Shown here one piece after another: positions 1 to 12,240 of a stretch of 64,000 nt of DNA. A program made the position numbers and the translations under genes. Under the pieces are notes generated by a model that saw only the letters and a list, made by a program, of their open reading frames with translations, did no database searches and was not told where the DNA came from. Origin of the DNA: Cervus elaphus (lineage: Eukaryota; Chordata; Mammalia; Artiodactyla; Cervidae); the NCBI RefSeq assembly GCF_910594005.1, contig NC_057816.1, positions 22,585,797-22,649,796 of the forward strand, read 5' to 3'. Position 1 is the first letter of the stretch. Each line of letters begins with the position of its first letter.

Positions 1-404
1 ATCTGTGTGAAGTTCTCCCCCTCTTGCAGCTCTCCTGCACCAGCACTCACATCAATGAGCTGGTGTTTTTTATTGTTGTTGGAGTGGTCATCACAATATC
101 CAGTATCTGTATCTTCATCTCATATGCTCTGATTCTCTCCAGTATCCTCCGTATTCCTTCCGCTGAGGGTAGGTCCAAAGCCTTCAGCACATGTGGCTCC
201 CATGTAGTTGCTGTGGCTCTGTTCTTTGGGTCAGGGGCATTCACCTATTTAACAAACTCTTTTCCTGGATCAAAGGACCAGGGTAAATTTGCCTCAGTCT
301 TCTACACCAATGTGGTTCCCATGCTTAACCCTTTGATCTACAGTCTGAGGAATAAGGATGTTAAACTTGCTCTAAGAAAAACCCTGAAGACAGTTCTCTT
401 CTGA
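1..404 (+). CDS. Olfactory receptor, family 8-like, 3' part only
   Basis: This is the C-terminal part of an odorant G-protein-coupled receptor of the olfactory neuron membrane. The frame is open from the first bases of the window (codons start at position 3) to a TGA at 402-404, so the 5' part lies outside. It begins in extracellular loop 2 ([15 protein letters not shown]) and continues through TM5, the intracellular loop 3/TM6 motif [14 protein letters not shown]6, and the TM7 signature [15 protein letters not shown] with a short basic tail. All expected OR motifs of this half are present without frameshift or stop. It resembles the - strand receptor at 28983-29912, sharing [17 protein letters not shown] and [20 protein letters not shown]. 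Family 8 is inferred from these motifs; a neighbouring class II family is possible. Whether the missing half is intact cannot be judged. Confidence 0.9.
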   Translation, partial: LCEVLPLLQLSCTSTHINELVFFIVVGVVITISSICIFISYALILSSILRIPSAEGRSKAFSTCGSHVVAVALFFGSGAFTYLTNSFPGSKDQGKFASVFYTNVVPMLNPLIYSLRNKDVKLALRKTLKTVLF

Positions 405-1954
405 AATGGTTCTGATTGCATCAGTCACTTATTGGTAAGCAGCATGCTCAAGAATATTTTATCTACATGTGGAAGACTTTTAGTCTTTCTTTTTTAAATG
501 AGGTCTTCTCTCTACTTAAAAAAATTGCAAATCTCTTACTTGAATTCTTTTTGAGGTTTATACTATTTCAACTGGTTCACTGCATGCAAGTTAGCATCTA
601 TTAGGTGCCTATTGTTTATTGGACTCTATACTAGGTCCAAGAGATGAGTAAGATGAGACTCTATGCCTTCCATCCTTTTCTCGGTAGGCTAAATGGGTTT
701 GTTCAAGCAACTTTTCTGGCTGGGAGATGGGGCAGGTGGTCATACAAAAATCCTGGAGAATGAATTTATTTTTCTTCAGTTACGAGAACAGGCTTACCAA
801 AGATGAAAGGTAGCTATAACTTGGGCCATTAAGTAAGATAGCCTTCCAACTCCTAGAAAGGTTTGCTTGGCTAGGAGAAATGTAAATCATCTCTTTCATA
901 TACATCCACATCTGTATAAGAGAAAGCCTTGTCTAAGAGCTGTTTATATGACCTGAAATGTAAGATAAATCAAACCTAAATCTTTCTTTTCAAAGTTTCA
1001 AAACTCTTAGGCCATGGATTAATAACCATGGGGTGGGTGGTTTCTAACTGGGCCAAATTCTTGGGTTCTGGGGTCTAAGTCTGAAAGCAAAACAATGAGA
1101 GAAATTCCATGGATTTACAACAGGTTATTAACTGCTAACCTCTATCCTGCCCTGAAGGTATAGTGCATGTTATAGACATTTAGGACAATTCTTTTTTTCT
1201 TTACAGTAGATTTAGATTTTATTGCCTCTGAAACTCTGTGTGTGTGTGTGTGTGTATGTACGTGTGTTACAGTTAATTACTAAAGAATCAGGAAGAAAGA
1301 GGAGTCACATTACACTTTCCACTTGCAGGAAGACTTGAAAGGGACCCCAGTTTTGAGTGCCAAAGAGTGCTCTGTCCTACTCTGTTGAAGACTCCCCTAT
1401 TCTATAATGGATAGTTCAGGTTGTGATGAGTACACCTTCATAAAGTTCCTTGTGTGTTGGAATGAAGCTAAACTTAGGGTCAAACTAACCCACATGGGGA
1501 GGCTAGAGGACCGAGACTTGTGGCGGGGTCAGAAGAACGGGATCCTCTCTGTGTAGTCTGGAACTTGGGGTGTCCATGAGGAGACTGTCTGCAAAGAGCA
1601 CTTGGTACTTTTGGAAGTGGGGAGTGCCACATAAAGTGCTCAGCCTAGATATGTGGCTTTGCTCATAATGTTCCAACTCATCCAAAAAACTGGATAGTTG
1701 CACAGTGTATAGCGGCATGAGAAATGAGTAAATAAAGAGAAACAAGACCTTCCTCACATTTACTTCTCTGCTGACACCTGTTACAGTGGCAGCATCATAC
1801 TAAGAAGAAAGATAGCTCAAGTGTTCTAGGTCAAGGCATTCTGAGATGGAGCCAAGAACAGCAAAGAGAAGCACCTGCAGCATGAAACTCAGGAGGAGAT
1901 GTGAAATAGAACTAATTTTTTCCATGTCTGGGCACTATTTAAGATGCTTTACAC
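405..1954. other. Intergenic stretch, mostly unassigned
   Basis: This is the 3' flank of the partial olfactory receptor up to the first BovB element. No gene is seen. A weak MIR/L2-like remnant (tgcctattgtttattgg and following bases) lies around 596-665. A TG microsatellite sits at 1237-1267. The short reading frames here have no recognisable protein features. Confidence 0.5.
1237..1267. repeat. (TG)n microsatellite
   Basis: About nine uninterrupted TG units are followed by an imperfect tail (atgtacgtgtgtt). It is likely length-polymorphic. Confidence 0.85.
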
Positions 1955-4212
1955 ATACTGTGCACATGGACATAAACAGAGGTCAATACCGAAATCAGAT
2001 TGATTATATTCTCTGCAGTCAAAGATGGAGAAGCTCTATACAGTCAGCAAAAACAAGACTGGGAGTTGACTGTGGCTCACATCATAAACTCCTTACTGCA
2101 ATTTTCAGACTTAAATTGAAGAAAGTAGGGAACACCACTAGACCATTTAGGTATGACCTGAATCAAACCCCTTACCATTATACAGTGGAAGTTACAAATA
2201 AATTCAAGGGATTAGATCTGATAGACAGAGCGCCTAAAGAACTATGGATGGAGGTTCATGAAATTGTACAGGAGGCAGTGATCAAGACCATCCCCAGGAA
2301 AAAAAAAATGCAAAAGCAAAATGGTTGTCTGAGGAGGCCTTACAAATAACTGAGAAAAGAAGAGAAGCTAAAGGCAAAGGAGAAAAGGAAAGATATACCC
2401 ATTTGAATGCAGAGTTCCAAAGAATAGCACGGAGAGGTAAGAAAGCCTTTCTCAGTGATCAGTGCAAAGAAATAGAGGAAAACAATAGAATGGGAAAGAC
2501 TAGAGATCTCTTCAAGAAAATTAAAGAAACCAAAGGAACATTTCATGCAAAGATGGACACAATAAAGGACAAAATGGTATGGACCTAACAGAAGCAGAAG
2601 ATATTAAGAAGAGGTGGCAAGAATACACAGAAGAACTATACAAAAAAGATCTTTCTGACCCAGATAACCACAATGGTGTGATCACTCACCTAGAGCTAGA
2701 CATCATGGAATGTGAAGTCAAGTGGGCCTCAGGAGGCATCACTATGAAAAAAGCAAGTGGGGGTGATGGAATTCCAGTTCAGCTATTTCAAATCCTAAAA
2801 GATGACACTGTGAAAGTGTTGCACTCAATATGCCAGCAAATTTGGAAAACTCAGTAATGGCCACAGGACTGGAAAAGGTCAGTCTTCTTTCCAATCCCTA
2901 AGAAAGGCAATGCCAAAGAATGTTCAAACTACCATACAATTGCACTCATCTCACATCCTAGCAAAGTAATACTCAAAATTTTCCAAGCTAGGCTTCAAAA
3001 GTACGTGAACAGTGAACTTCCAGATGTTCAAACTGGATTTAGAAAAGGCAGAGGAACCAGAGATCAAATTGCCAACATCAGTTGGATCATTGAAAAAGAA
3101 AGAGAGTTCCAGAAAAATATCTACTTCTTCTTTACTGACTACGCCAAAGCCTTTGACTGTGTGGATCACAATAAACTGTGGAAAATTCTGAAAGAGATGG
3201 GAATACTAGACTGCCTGACCTGCCCCCTGAGAAATCTGTATGCAGGTCAAGAAGAAACAGTTAGAACCAGACATGGAACAACAGACTGGTTCCAAAGTGG
3301 GAAAGGAGTACATCAAGGCTGTATATTGTCACCCTGCTTATTTAACTTCCATGCAGAGAACATCATGCGAAATGCCGGGCTAGAGGAAGCACAAGCTGGT
3401 ATCAAAATTGCCAGGAGAAGTATCAGTAACATTAGATATGACACCACCCTTATGGCAGAAAGTGAAGAAGAACTAAAGAACCTCTTGATGAAAGTGAAAG
3501 AGGAGAGTGAAAAAGTTGGCTTGAACCTCAACATTCAGAAAACTAAGATCATGGCATCTGGTCCCATCACTTCATGGCAAATAGATGGGGAAACAATGGA
3601 AACAGTGAGAGATTTTATTTTTTTTTTTTGAGCTCCCAAATCACTGCAGATAGTGACTGCAGCCATGAAATTAAAAGACTACTGCTCCTTAGAAGAAAAG
3701 CTATGACCAACCTAGACAGCTTTAAGAAGCAGAGACATTACTTTGCCAACAAAGGTCCGTCTAGTCAAAGCCATGGTTTTTCCAGTAGTCATGTATGGAT
3801 ATGAGAGTTGGACCATAAATAAAGCTGAGTACTGAAAAACTGATGCTTTTGGACTGTGGTATTGGAGAAGACTCTTGGGAATACCTTGGATTGAAAGGAG
3901 ATCAAATCAGCCAATCCTAAAGGAAATCAGTCCTGAATATGCATTGGAAGGACTGATGCTGAAGCTGAAGCTCCAATACTTTGGCCTCCTGATGTGAAGA
4001 ACTGACTCGTTGGAAAAGACCCTGATACTGGGAAAGATTGAAGGCAGGAGGAGAAGGGGATGACAGAGGATGAGATGGTTGGATGGCATCATCAACTTGA
4101 TGGGCATGAGTTTGAGCAAGCTCTGGGAGTTGGTCATGGACAGGGAAGCCTGGTGTGTTGCAGTCCATGGTGTTGCAAAGAGTCAGACACGACTGAGCAA
4201 CTGAACTGAACT
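1955..4212 (+). mobile_element. BovB (RTE-type) LINE, decayed
   Basis: A BovB non-LTR retrotransposon lacking its extreme 5' end. Translation in shifting frames gives, in order: the end of the endonuclease domain (QYRNQIDYILCSQRWRSS, about 1980-2080), the linker (2325-2860), the reverse transcriptase (2870-3530, with DYAKAFDCVDHNKLW and VHQGCILSPCLF) and the C-terminal domain (3650-4190). The frame breaks several times: a stop after IWKTQ near 2857, frame changes near 2330 and 2580, and a T-run expansion near 3617-3630. The catalytic YADD box has lost two residues (reads RYDTTL, about 3437), so it cannot be active. The 3' end carries the BovB gaactgaactgaact tail. It lies in sense orientation about 1.5 kb downstream of the partial receptor. 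Confidence 0.9.
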
Positions 4213-4440
4213 GAACTAGTTGCTCAGTCATGTCCAACTCTTTGGGACCCCATGGACTGTGGCCCACCAGGATCCTCTGTCCATGGGGAATCTCCAGGAC
4301 AAGAATACTGAAGTGGGTTGCCATGCCCTCCTCCAGGGGATCTTCCCAACCCAGGGATTGAACCTAGGTCTCTTGCCTTGCTGGCAGAGTCTCCTGCATT
4401 ACAGGCAGATTCTTTACCATCTGAACCACCAGGAAAGCCT
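4213..4440 (-). mobile_element. Bov-tA-type SINE, antisense
   Basis: Antisense copy of a ruminant tRNA-headed SINE. It reads gttgctcagtcatgtccaac at the left (SINE 3' part) and ends with the tRNA-like head (ttaccatctgaaccaccagg) at about 4440. It sits between the 3' tail of the first BovB and the inverted BovB that follows. Confidence 0.85.
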
Positions 4441-4451
4441 TCACACATATT

Positions 4452-5651
4452 ACTACTGGAAAAACCACAGCTTTATCCATACAGACATTTGTTGGCAAAG
4501 TGATGTCTCTTCTTTTTATTATGCTGTCTAGATTTGTCATTACTTTCCTTCCAAGGAGCAAAAGTCTTTTAATTTCATGGCTGCAGTCACCATTTCAGTT
4601 ATTTTGGAGCCCAAGAAAATAAAGTCTGTCACTGCTTCCAATTTTTCCTCTTCTATTTGCCATGGAGTGATGGGATCAGATGCCATGATCTTAGTTTTTG
4701 AATGTTGAGTTTCAAGCCAGTCTTTTCACTCTCTTCTTTCACCCTTATCAACAGACTTTTTAGTTCCTCTTCACTTTCTGCCAATAGAATGGCATCATCT
4801 GCATATCTGAGATTGTTATTTCTCCAGGCAATCTTGATTCCAGCTTGAGCTTCATCCAGCCCAGCATTTCATGTGATGTACTCTGCATATAAGTTAAATA
4901 AGCAGGGTGACAATGTACAGCCTTGATGTTCTCCTTTTCCAATTATGAGCAAGTTCCATGTTTGGTTCTAACTGTTGCTTCTTGTTCTGCATACAGGTTT
5001 CTCAGGAGACAGGTAAGGTGGTCTGGTACTCCCAACTTTTTAAGGATTTTCCATAGTTTGTTGTGAATCACATAATCAAAGGTTTTAACAGAGTCAATGA
5101 AGCAGAAAAAGATGTTTTTCTGGAACTCCTTTCTCTATGATCCAACAAATATTGGCAATTTGATCTCTGGTTCCTCTGTCTTTTTTAAACCTAGTTTTTA
5201 TGTCTAGAAGTTCTTGGTTCATGTACTACTCAAGCCTAGCTTGAAGGATTTTGAGCATAACTTTGCTATCATGTGAAATGAGCACAGTTGTACAGTAGTT
5301 TGAACATTCTTTGGTATTGCTATTCTTTGGACTGTGAGGAGATCAAGCCAGTCAATCTTGACAGAAATCAACCCTAGATATTCATTGGAAGGATGATCGC
5401 TGAAGCTGAAGCTCTGCTTCTTTGGCCACCTGATTTGAAGAGCTGACTCATTGGAAAATATGCTGACACTAGGAGAGATTGAAGGCAAAAGGAGAAGATC
5501 GTGGCGGCAGATAAGATGGTTATATATCATCACCGACTCAATGGATATGAATTTGAAGAAACTTTGGGAGATAGTGGAGGAAAGAGGAGGTTGGTGTGCT
5601 TTAACCCACGGGATCGTAAAGAGTTGAACATGACTTTACTGAATGACAACA
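4452..5651 (+). mobile_element. BovB LINE with inverted 5' part (twin-priming type)
   Basis: The right part (about 5325-5651) is a sense BovB 3' end. The left part (4452 to about 5330) is BovB in antisense, covering the end of the reverse transcriptase and the start of the C-terminal domain. The two halves are almost consecutive in the element, with about 30 codons missing, and switch orientation at ctttgg near 5325-5330, a base stretch both sides could share. The whole structure is flanked by the 7-bp repeat acatatt at 4445-4451 and 5652-5658. A single insertion with 5' inversion is the simplest reading. Coding capacity is lost. Confidence 0.8.
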
Positions 5652-5659
5652 ACATATTT

Positions 5660-8521
5660 TAACTCACTGAAATTGTGTTAATGCCCAGGACTGACTTTTA
5701 GTCAGTCTTCTGGACTTAGCTGAGGACTGTCTACATTTAGTTATGTGGAGACCTGGGTATATATTAGTAAGAGTCAAGAATAAGGAAGGATAAGAATAAA
5801 TATAATTTGATATGCATTAAGGAAAAAATTACCATTGTTATAAATGAGTGGAAATAAGGAATATATCAGAACCATAAGGATGTGAGTGGAAAGGGGTATT
5901 TAGGAAATAAGTTCATTAAAGCCTAAGAATAATTTTCTTTACATGCATCCCATATTTGCAGGTGACTGAAGGGGAAGATATAAGTACTTAATGAGACACT
6001 GGCTTGGATTCCTTTGTCACTGAAGTTCTGAAATGACAAAAAAACTCAGAGGCACTTTTCCTCATTTCTATAACAGCCAGTACGAGCCATTTATTGCTCC
6101 CCCAGAAAAAACAACATTTTATAAATGATGAAAATATTCACTTCTCTCACAAACTAAGGATAGGTCATTTTGCATATCCTTTCAGGCTGGTGATGAGGAA
6201 CTGTTGGTTCTTAAATGGTCAACAGGAACAAGTTTGGGAACTTTCACTTTACAGTAAGTGAAAAATATGACTTAATGCTCTGATAGGTGTCCTAAAGGAT
6301 GTCCCTCTGCCACAATACCAAAATTCTGTCACCTCATGACATCATGACAGCTTGACTTTCAGCAAGTAAAATTTTCTCTTTAGGAAACATTATTAAAGTC
6401 AGGATTCCTCTGGGTTCACTCTTTGGTCTACTCTCTTGGGTTCTTCCTTGGACATCTTTCCAGCTCCCATGGTTCCAACAACCACATGCTTGGTCCTAAA
6501 TCTGTAACTCTGGTTTAGATATATGTTTATAACCTATAACTAATTGTAGTTGGAAATATAAAAGTATTGTCAAATACCAAACAGCATTAGGTAACGATTA
6601 GGTAGTGCCAGTTTTGGAGAACAGAGAAGAATAAACCGTTCTTGGTATCTACACATTCTCCTACATTCTAAACAAGTAGGAAAACACAGAGGTGAGTGAC
6701 TGATGCCAAGTCCAGGAAGAACTTCCAGGTGGAGGCTGGGAATGAAAGGCACTGCTCTGCTCTGTGGGGCAGTGATGACAGAATAGTGCTAAGCCCCAGC
6801 CCATGTATTAGATAAACATCGCCCTCTCTCCCCTCATATGTCCGTAAAGGAAATCCATCATTTACTAACTGCTTCAGCTACTGATAACTTAAGTCTGACT
6901 GCAGTGGTTTAAGCATGTGAGGGTTTATTTTTCTCTAACATAAAAGGCATCTCGAGGTAGGCAGTTCAGGGCAGATATGGTGGAGTGAGTCATCAAGGAC
7001 TTAGTGTCTCTTTCTTCTCTTCTTAGTAGTGACTTCATTCTAGTGGGTGCATCATGGTTTCCATATGGCTGCTAGGCCTCATATGGTTTTGTCCACAGCC
7101 CAAGCAGCAAGAAGAAAAAGGGGCAAAGGAGGGCAAAGGGTGCTTTTACTGACATCTCACAAACCACACCTACTTGCGTGGCAAACTGGGAAACTTGGCA
7201 TTCAATTCAGAAAATTGCCACCTAGGGAAAAAAATTAGGATTATTTTTTATTAATTAAGAGAGCAAATGGCTACTGGGTAGGCAGTCAGCAATCTCTGCC
7301 ACTTGCCAGGAGGGAGCAGTTCAGAAGTGAGCACTTTCCATTCCTATTATTGCTTCCTTACTTAGCTCACTCTATGAGAAAACAACAGATTAACTTGAGA
7401 GATAAGACTGAAAAAGGCTGATGAGTTGGTCACTGAGGGAACAGTACCCAGTATCTCTTCATCACTGTCTTGTTTGTACTTAAGGCAAATGCTTAGAAAG
7501 TACAAGCCAGATATGTGATATTTCATTTCCACCTTCTCCTCCTGTCCCTTACTGGGTGAAGCTAGGGTCTAGGTTTTGAGAGGCAGGTGTGAGTCCTGAC
7601 ACTGATTTCCTTAATCAGTTTTGCTATTAATAAAGATGTAATGGTATTTTGATCCTCCTTTGGCTCCTTGTACTTGACCTCAATAGTAAGATTTCATATG
7701 GGAAGAGATTGAGTTATTAATATTGCTAATCACTTGCATTGTGATTATCTTTGTGCTTTTAGTATAAAGGGACTTCTGGTAACTGAAGCTCTTATTTTCT
7801 TATGCTCTGAGACACTCCCTCTTGACTTGCATGGTTATTAGAAACTGTAGGGGAGGAATATAAACTTTTTTCTATCCATCTCAGGTTCATTGACTAGCAC
7901 ACTAAAATTAGAATGATGAAAGAGAGATTAACAAGAGAAAAATGAACAGAAATGAATTAACATGAACATGTGTGCTGGGCACACACACAGGGGTACTCAA
8001 GGATGAGTAACTAACTCCAAAGGGTGGTTAGAACTTGGGCTTAAATAGTATTTTAACAAAGAATAATAAATTTGTAGAGAAGTTACAAGATAAAGGAAAA
8101 GGGCTTTGAGCTTCTGGGGTGGTAAACTGTGGGAAGGTATTGAAAAATATATGAGGAAAACTAATGGAAGACAAGGTCTATTAAGTAATGTTTTTAATGC
8201 AGGTTCTGCTGGTGAGGTCTTTGGGCTTAGAAGAGTTTAGAGTTTTCTCCAGTGATTAATTTCTGTCTCTTCTGGGAAACAAGGGAAAGGAACATATTTA
8301 CACATTTATGTCCTGATTTTAGGTAAAGAGGGAGAGATTTTTTTATATCTACTTTTTCTCGATAGTCTTCAGTTTAAAATAATCCTTAATACCAGTATGA
8401 CATATTTGGGTAGTATATATTCTGCTGCCATTCAAAACCATACTAAGAACTAAGTTGCTGAGAGTACATGAAAATGCAACTCAAATAGGGGCATGGTTAG
8501 AGGCACTCACTGACAGCTAAT
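5660..8521. other. Intergenic stretch, unassigned
   Basis: No gene or recent repeat is recognised over nearly 3 kb. The part around 6890-7200 (gagggtttatttttctctaa, then ggcagttcagggcaga) resembles a common ancient mammalian interspersed repeat that I cannot name with confidence. All reading frames are below 65 codons and lack recognisable motifs. Confidence 0.4.
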
Positions 8522-8534
8522 AGGGAAATATGAC

Positions 8535-8746
8535 CAGTTTCCCTGGTAGCTCAGCTGGTAAAGAATCCACCTGCAATGCAGGAGACCCCTGGTTCGATTC
8601 CTGGGTTGGGAAGATGCCCTGGAGGAGGGATAGGCTACCCACTCCAGCATTCTTGCCTGGAAAATCCCATGGACAGAGGAGCCTGGCAGGCTGCAGTCCA
8701 TGGGTTCGCAAAGAGTTGGACACAACTGAGTGACCAAGCACAGCAC
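8535..8746 (+). mobile_element. Bov-tA SINE with perfect target-site duplication
   Basis: A complete tRNA-headed SINE. The head includes an A-box-like region (tagctcagctggtaaagaa) and a perfect pol III B box, ggttcgattcc, at 8591-8601. The body is the usual Bov-A sequence ending gactgagtgacc. A 13-bp repeat, agggaaatatgac, flanks it exactly at 8522-8534 and 8747-8759. Confidence 0.95.
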
Positions 8747-8759
8747 AGGGAAATATGAC

Positions 8760-9099
8760 AAGAAAAATTAGACTAGGAAATCTGTAATTCACAGAAAAGC
8801 AAGAAGACTTGCTTACCTTTTAAGATTCATCCAAACAGTTATGGGTTCAACATATATCCACTAAATTCTCACTAAGTTACAGGTGGAGAATTCAAGATTT
8901 CACTTAAATGGGATCATTAGGACTTGAAACTATCTTTTTTTCCCCCATTAATATGTACAACTGCATGCCCTGATTAATAAATATGCTAAGGAGGGTTTGA
9001 TTGATACTCCTTTCTGAAAACTGAGAATCCTAATTAGAACATATCCCTAATTAGAACAATCTGACATCTCCTTGGAGGCAGGACAAGAGTACTTAACAA
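8760..9099. other. AT-rich unassigned stretch
   Basis: Nothing recognisable is seen between the SINE and the start of old L1 sequence. Confidence 0.4.
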
Positions 9100-9789
9100 G
9101 CTGACAATCAGTAAAGAATAAGTATATTTAATAGTGTAAAACAGACATTAAAGAGTATTTATTTTTAGCTAAAACTTGATGATGGAGGAAAAGGAGCAGA
9201 AGGGAAAAGAAGAGGAAATGTATTAGTTGCATCATTAATTATAATGGGGAATTAACAGACACAGTAAGGGAATTTTATAGTTATTATAAAAGCATGCACC
9301 ATCACAAAATACGAGCTTTTCTAAGTATCAAAATTTCATACACATAAGGAAGAAGAAAGGCAAATCATATAGTTACTTAATGTAAGTAAAAAATGAGATA
9401 TCATAACATAAAATATTATGACAGAACTAAAGCAAACATATATACATAAATGTAAATGTCATAACCTCTTTATTAGTTAAAAAAAGTATTAAGCTGAATC
9501 ATAAATTAAAATACAAATCCATGTTACATACAAAAACCTAGCTAAAACCAAGTGATTCAGAAAGATGGAAAATAAGACAGTAGCCAAAGATATATTAAGT
9601 AAAAGCAAACAAATGAACAAATAGTATGGGTATCAGTTAGAATGGAAGTCAGGCCAAAACTAGTAAGCACCCTTAATAATGTTAAGGGTAAAGTTTACAA
9701 TGTGTATGTGAGAGTTGTGACTCTCTATGTCCTAAATAAAAAAACAGCAGTACTGGTAAGAAGAAATAAACACACTAATGGAGGGAAAC
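9100..9789 (+). mobile_element. Old L1 body, left part (sense)
   Basis: AT-rich sequence resembling degraded L1 ORF2 in sense orientation. It appears to resume at 10862 after a younger antisense L1 insertion. No open frame remains. Assignment rests on general L1 likeness and is weak for the first few hundred bases. Confidence 0.45.
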
Positions 9790-10861
9790 TTTTTTTTTTT
9801 TCATTTATTTTTATTAGTTGGAGGCTAATTACTTTACAATATTGAAGTGGGTTTTGTCATACATTGACATGAATCAGCCATGGAGTTACATGTATTCCCC
9901 ATCCCGACCCCCCCCCCCCCCCCACCTCCCTCTCCACCCTATCCCTCTGGGTCTTCCCAGGGCACCAGCCCTGAGCACTTGTCTCATGCATCCCACCTGG
10001 GCTGGTGATCTGTTTCACCCTTGATAGTATACTTGTTTCAATGCTGTTCTCTCTGAACATCCCAGCCTTGCCTTCTCCCACAGAGTTCAAAAGTCTGTTC
10101 TGTACTTCTGTGTCTCTTTTTCTGTTTTGCATATAGGGTTATCATTACCATCTTTCTAAATTCCATATATATGTGTTAGTATGCTGTAACGTTCTTTATC
10201 TGTCTGGCTTACTTCACTCTGTATAATGGGCTCCAGCTTCATCCATCTCATTAGGACTGATTCAAATGAATTCTTTTTAATGGCTGAGTAATATTCCGTG
10301 GTGTATATGTACCACAGCTTCCTTATCCATTCATCTGCTGATGGGCATCTAGGTTGCTTCCATGTCCTGGCTATTATAAACAGTGATGCGATGAACATTG
10401 GGGTGCATGTGTCTCTTTCAGATCTGGTTTCCTCAGTGTGTATGCCCAGAAGTGGGATTGCTGGGTCATATGGCAGTTCTATTTCCAGGTTTTTAAGAAA
10501 TCTCCACACTGTTCTCCATAGCGGCTATGCTAGTTTGCATTCCCACCAACAGTGTAAGAGGGTTCCCTTTTCTCCACACCCTCTCCAGCATTTATTGCTT
10601 GTAGACTTTTGGATAGCAGCCATCCTGACTGGTGTGTAATGGTACCTCATTGTGGTTTTGATTTGCATTTCTCTGATAATGAGTGATGTTGAGCATCTTT
10701 TCATGTGTTTGTTAGCCATCTGTATGTCTTCTTTGGAGAAATGTCTGTTTAGTTCTTTGGCCCATTTTTTGATTGGGTCATTTATTTTTCTGGAATTGAG
10801 CTTCAGGAGTTGCTTGTATATTTTTGAGATTAATCCTTTGTCTGTTGCTTCATTTGCTGTA
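9790..10861 (-). mobile_element. L1-BT 3' fragment, antisense, 5'-truncated
   Basis: The + strand shows poly-T at 9790-9801, then the ruminant L1 3' UTR including a C-run (about 9908-9922). Next comes antisense ORF2 C-terminus (9960-10858), with the conserved Cys-rich end [19 protein letters not shown] readable on the - strand. The element is 5'-truncated within ORF2 near residues [11 protein letters not shown]. No clear target-site duplication was found. Confidence 0.9.
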
Positions 10862-12240
10862 GTTACCTTTCTCAGTTCATGATAAAACAAATTTACTGAA
10901 AAACAGAAAAAACATGATAAATATATAAAACATGTGTATGTGTACATGTATGTGTAGTTCTATTTCCAAGAAACTAGAACCACACCTTCTTATTAAGAAG
11001 TCAAGACAGCCACATAAATGAATAGGTATTTGGTCACAAAAGCAAACCTCAATAATATGTTATGTGTTAGAAAGAGTCCAGATAATATCCTCTAGTGAAG
11101 TGAAGTTGCTCAGTCATGTCCGACTCTTTGCAACCCCATGGACTGTAGCCTACGAGGTTCCTCCATCCATGGGGTTCTCCAGGCAAGAATACTGGAGTGG
11201 GTTGCCATTTCCTTCTCCAACTGTGTAATAAAGCTTAATTACTTAAGTAATTAAGAAAACAAAAGTTCTCTACTACTTGAATGTTAAAAGCTATCTTTAA
11301 AAGTACTTTTAGGTAAGAGAAAAATGCAGAATGACAAAACATCTAGAAAATGGATATGAAACTTTGCAACATTTCACAACTCATGGGATATGTGTACTGC
11401 TAAAGCAGGAATATAACATGTAACTTTAAATACTGGATAATAAATGGAACAATGAGAATAAACTAAGCACTTAATCAGGAAAAAATCATAAAATTAATAA
11501 AAATAGAGGGTAGGAAAATAGTTAAAAATATTGAATTATTAATAGAAAATGAATCAATAAATAAATAGCTTTTCTTTGCAAAATTGATACATCTACTACT
11601 ATTTATTCTAAATTCAGAAAAAAAAGGGAGGGCAAATACTAAATTTAAGAAATATTGGAGAAATAGAAAAAGAGGAAATAAAAATTCAAACTTTTGCTTT
11701 GTTCTAGTCAAATGGATTAAAAGGCTTGGATAAAATAGTCCATTTTCTAGGAAAATAATACTGGAACATATAGGAAACCTGAAGAGTCCAATTCCATAAA
11801 ATAAACTTGTCAAAAGTTATATTACAAAAATTACCACTCACAAGTGGTTTCACAGAAGAATTCACCAAAGAACAAATAATTCCAATACTATTTAAACCAA
11901 CCTAAAGCCTAAAAAAAGAACAATTTCAAAATTATGTTTATAAGTATAATACCAATGCCAAAGTCTACAAAATTGCATACAAAAAAAGGACCAACCTCAT
12001 TTTTGAATATGAATACAAAAATCCCAAATAAAATATTAGCAGATAATTTCTGCAAGAGAAAAAACAAAGGTTCATCATATCTAAGCAGAGTTTTTTTACA
12101 TGGGTGCATGGATGGTTCAGTATTAGGAAATCTACTAATATTTGTTAATAGAACTAAAGAGAAAACTCATGATCAACTCTTTAGATGCTGAGAAGATATC
12201 TATTAAAAAAATCATCATCATACAATGTTGACTAAAATCA
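10862..12240 (+). mobile_element. Old L1 body, right part (sense)
   Basis: Degraded sense L1 ORF2. Recognisable parts include gaattcaccaaagaac at about 11860 and the segment from ttaggaaatctactaatat (about 12122) through ctcatgatcaactctttaga to gatgctgag, which matches the L1 reverse transcriptase region. A SINE fragment interrupts it at 11096-11219. No coding capacity remains. Confidence 0.6.
11096..11219 (-). mobile_element. Bov-A-type SINE fragment, antisense
   Basis: Antisense 3' half of a ruminant SINE (gttgctcagtcatgtccgac through gggttgccatttccttctcc) without the tRNA head. Confidence 0.9.

Noticed and set aside
1237..1267. TG repeat as a regulatory or Z-DNA element for the upstream receptor
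   Set aside because: Such microsatellites are very common in mammalian intergenic DNA and nothing nearby supports a function.
3574..5533. Facing BovB sequences on opposite strands read as a long palindrome or hairpin
   Set aside because: It is explained by a separate BovB copy and a twin-primed copy side by side; target duplications show independent insertions.
8541..8612. tRNA-like sequence with a perfect B box
   Set aside because: It is the head of a Bov-tA SINE with a 13-bp target-site duplication, not a tRNA gene. The same applies to the other SINE heads in the window.
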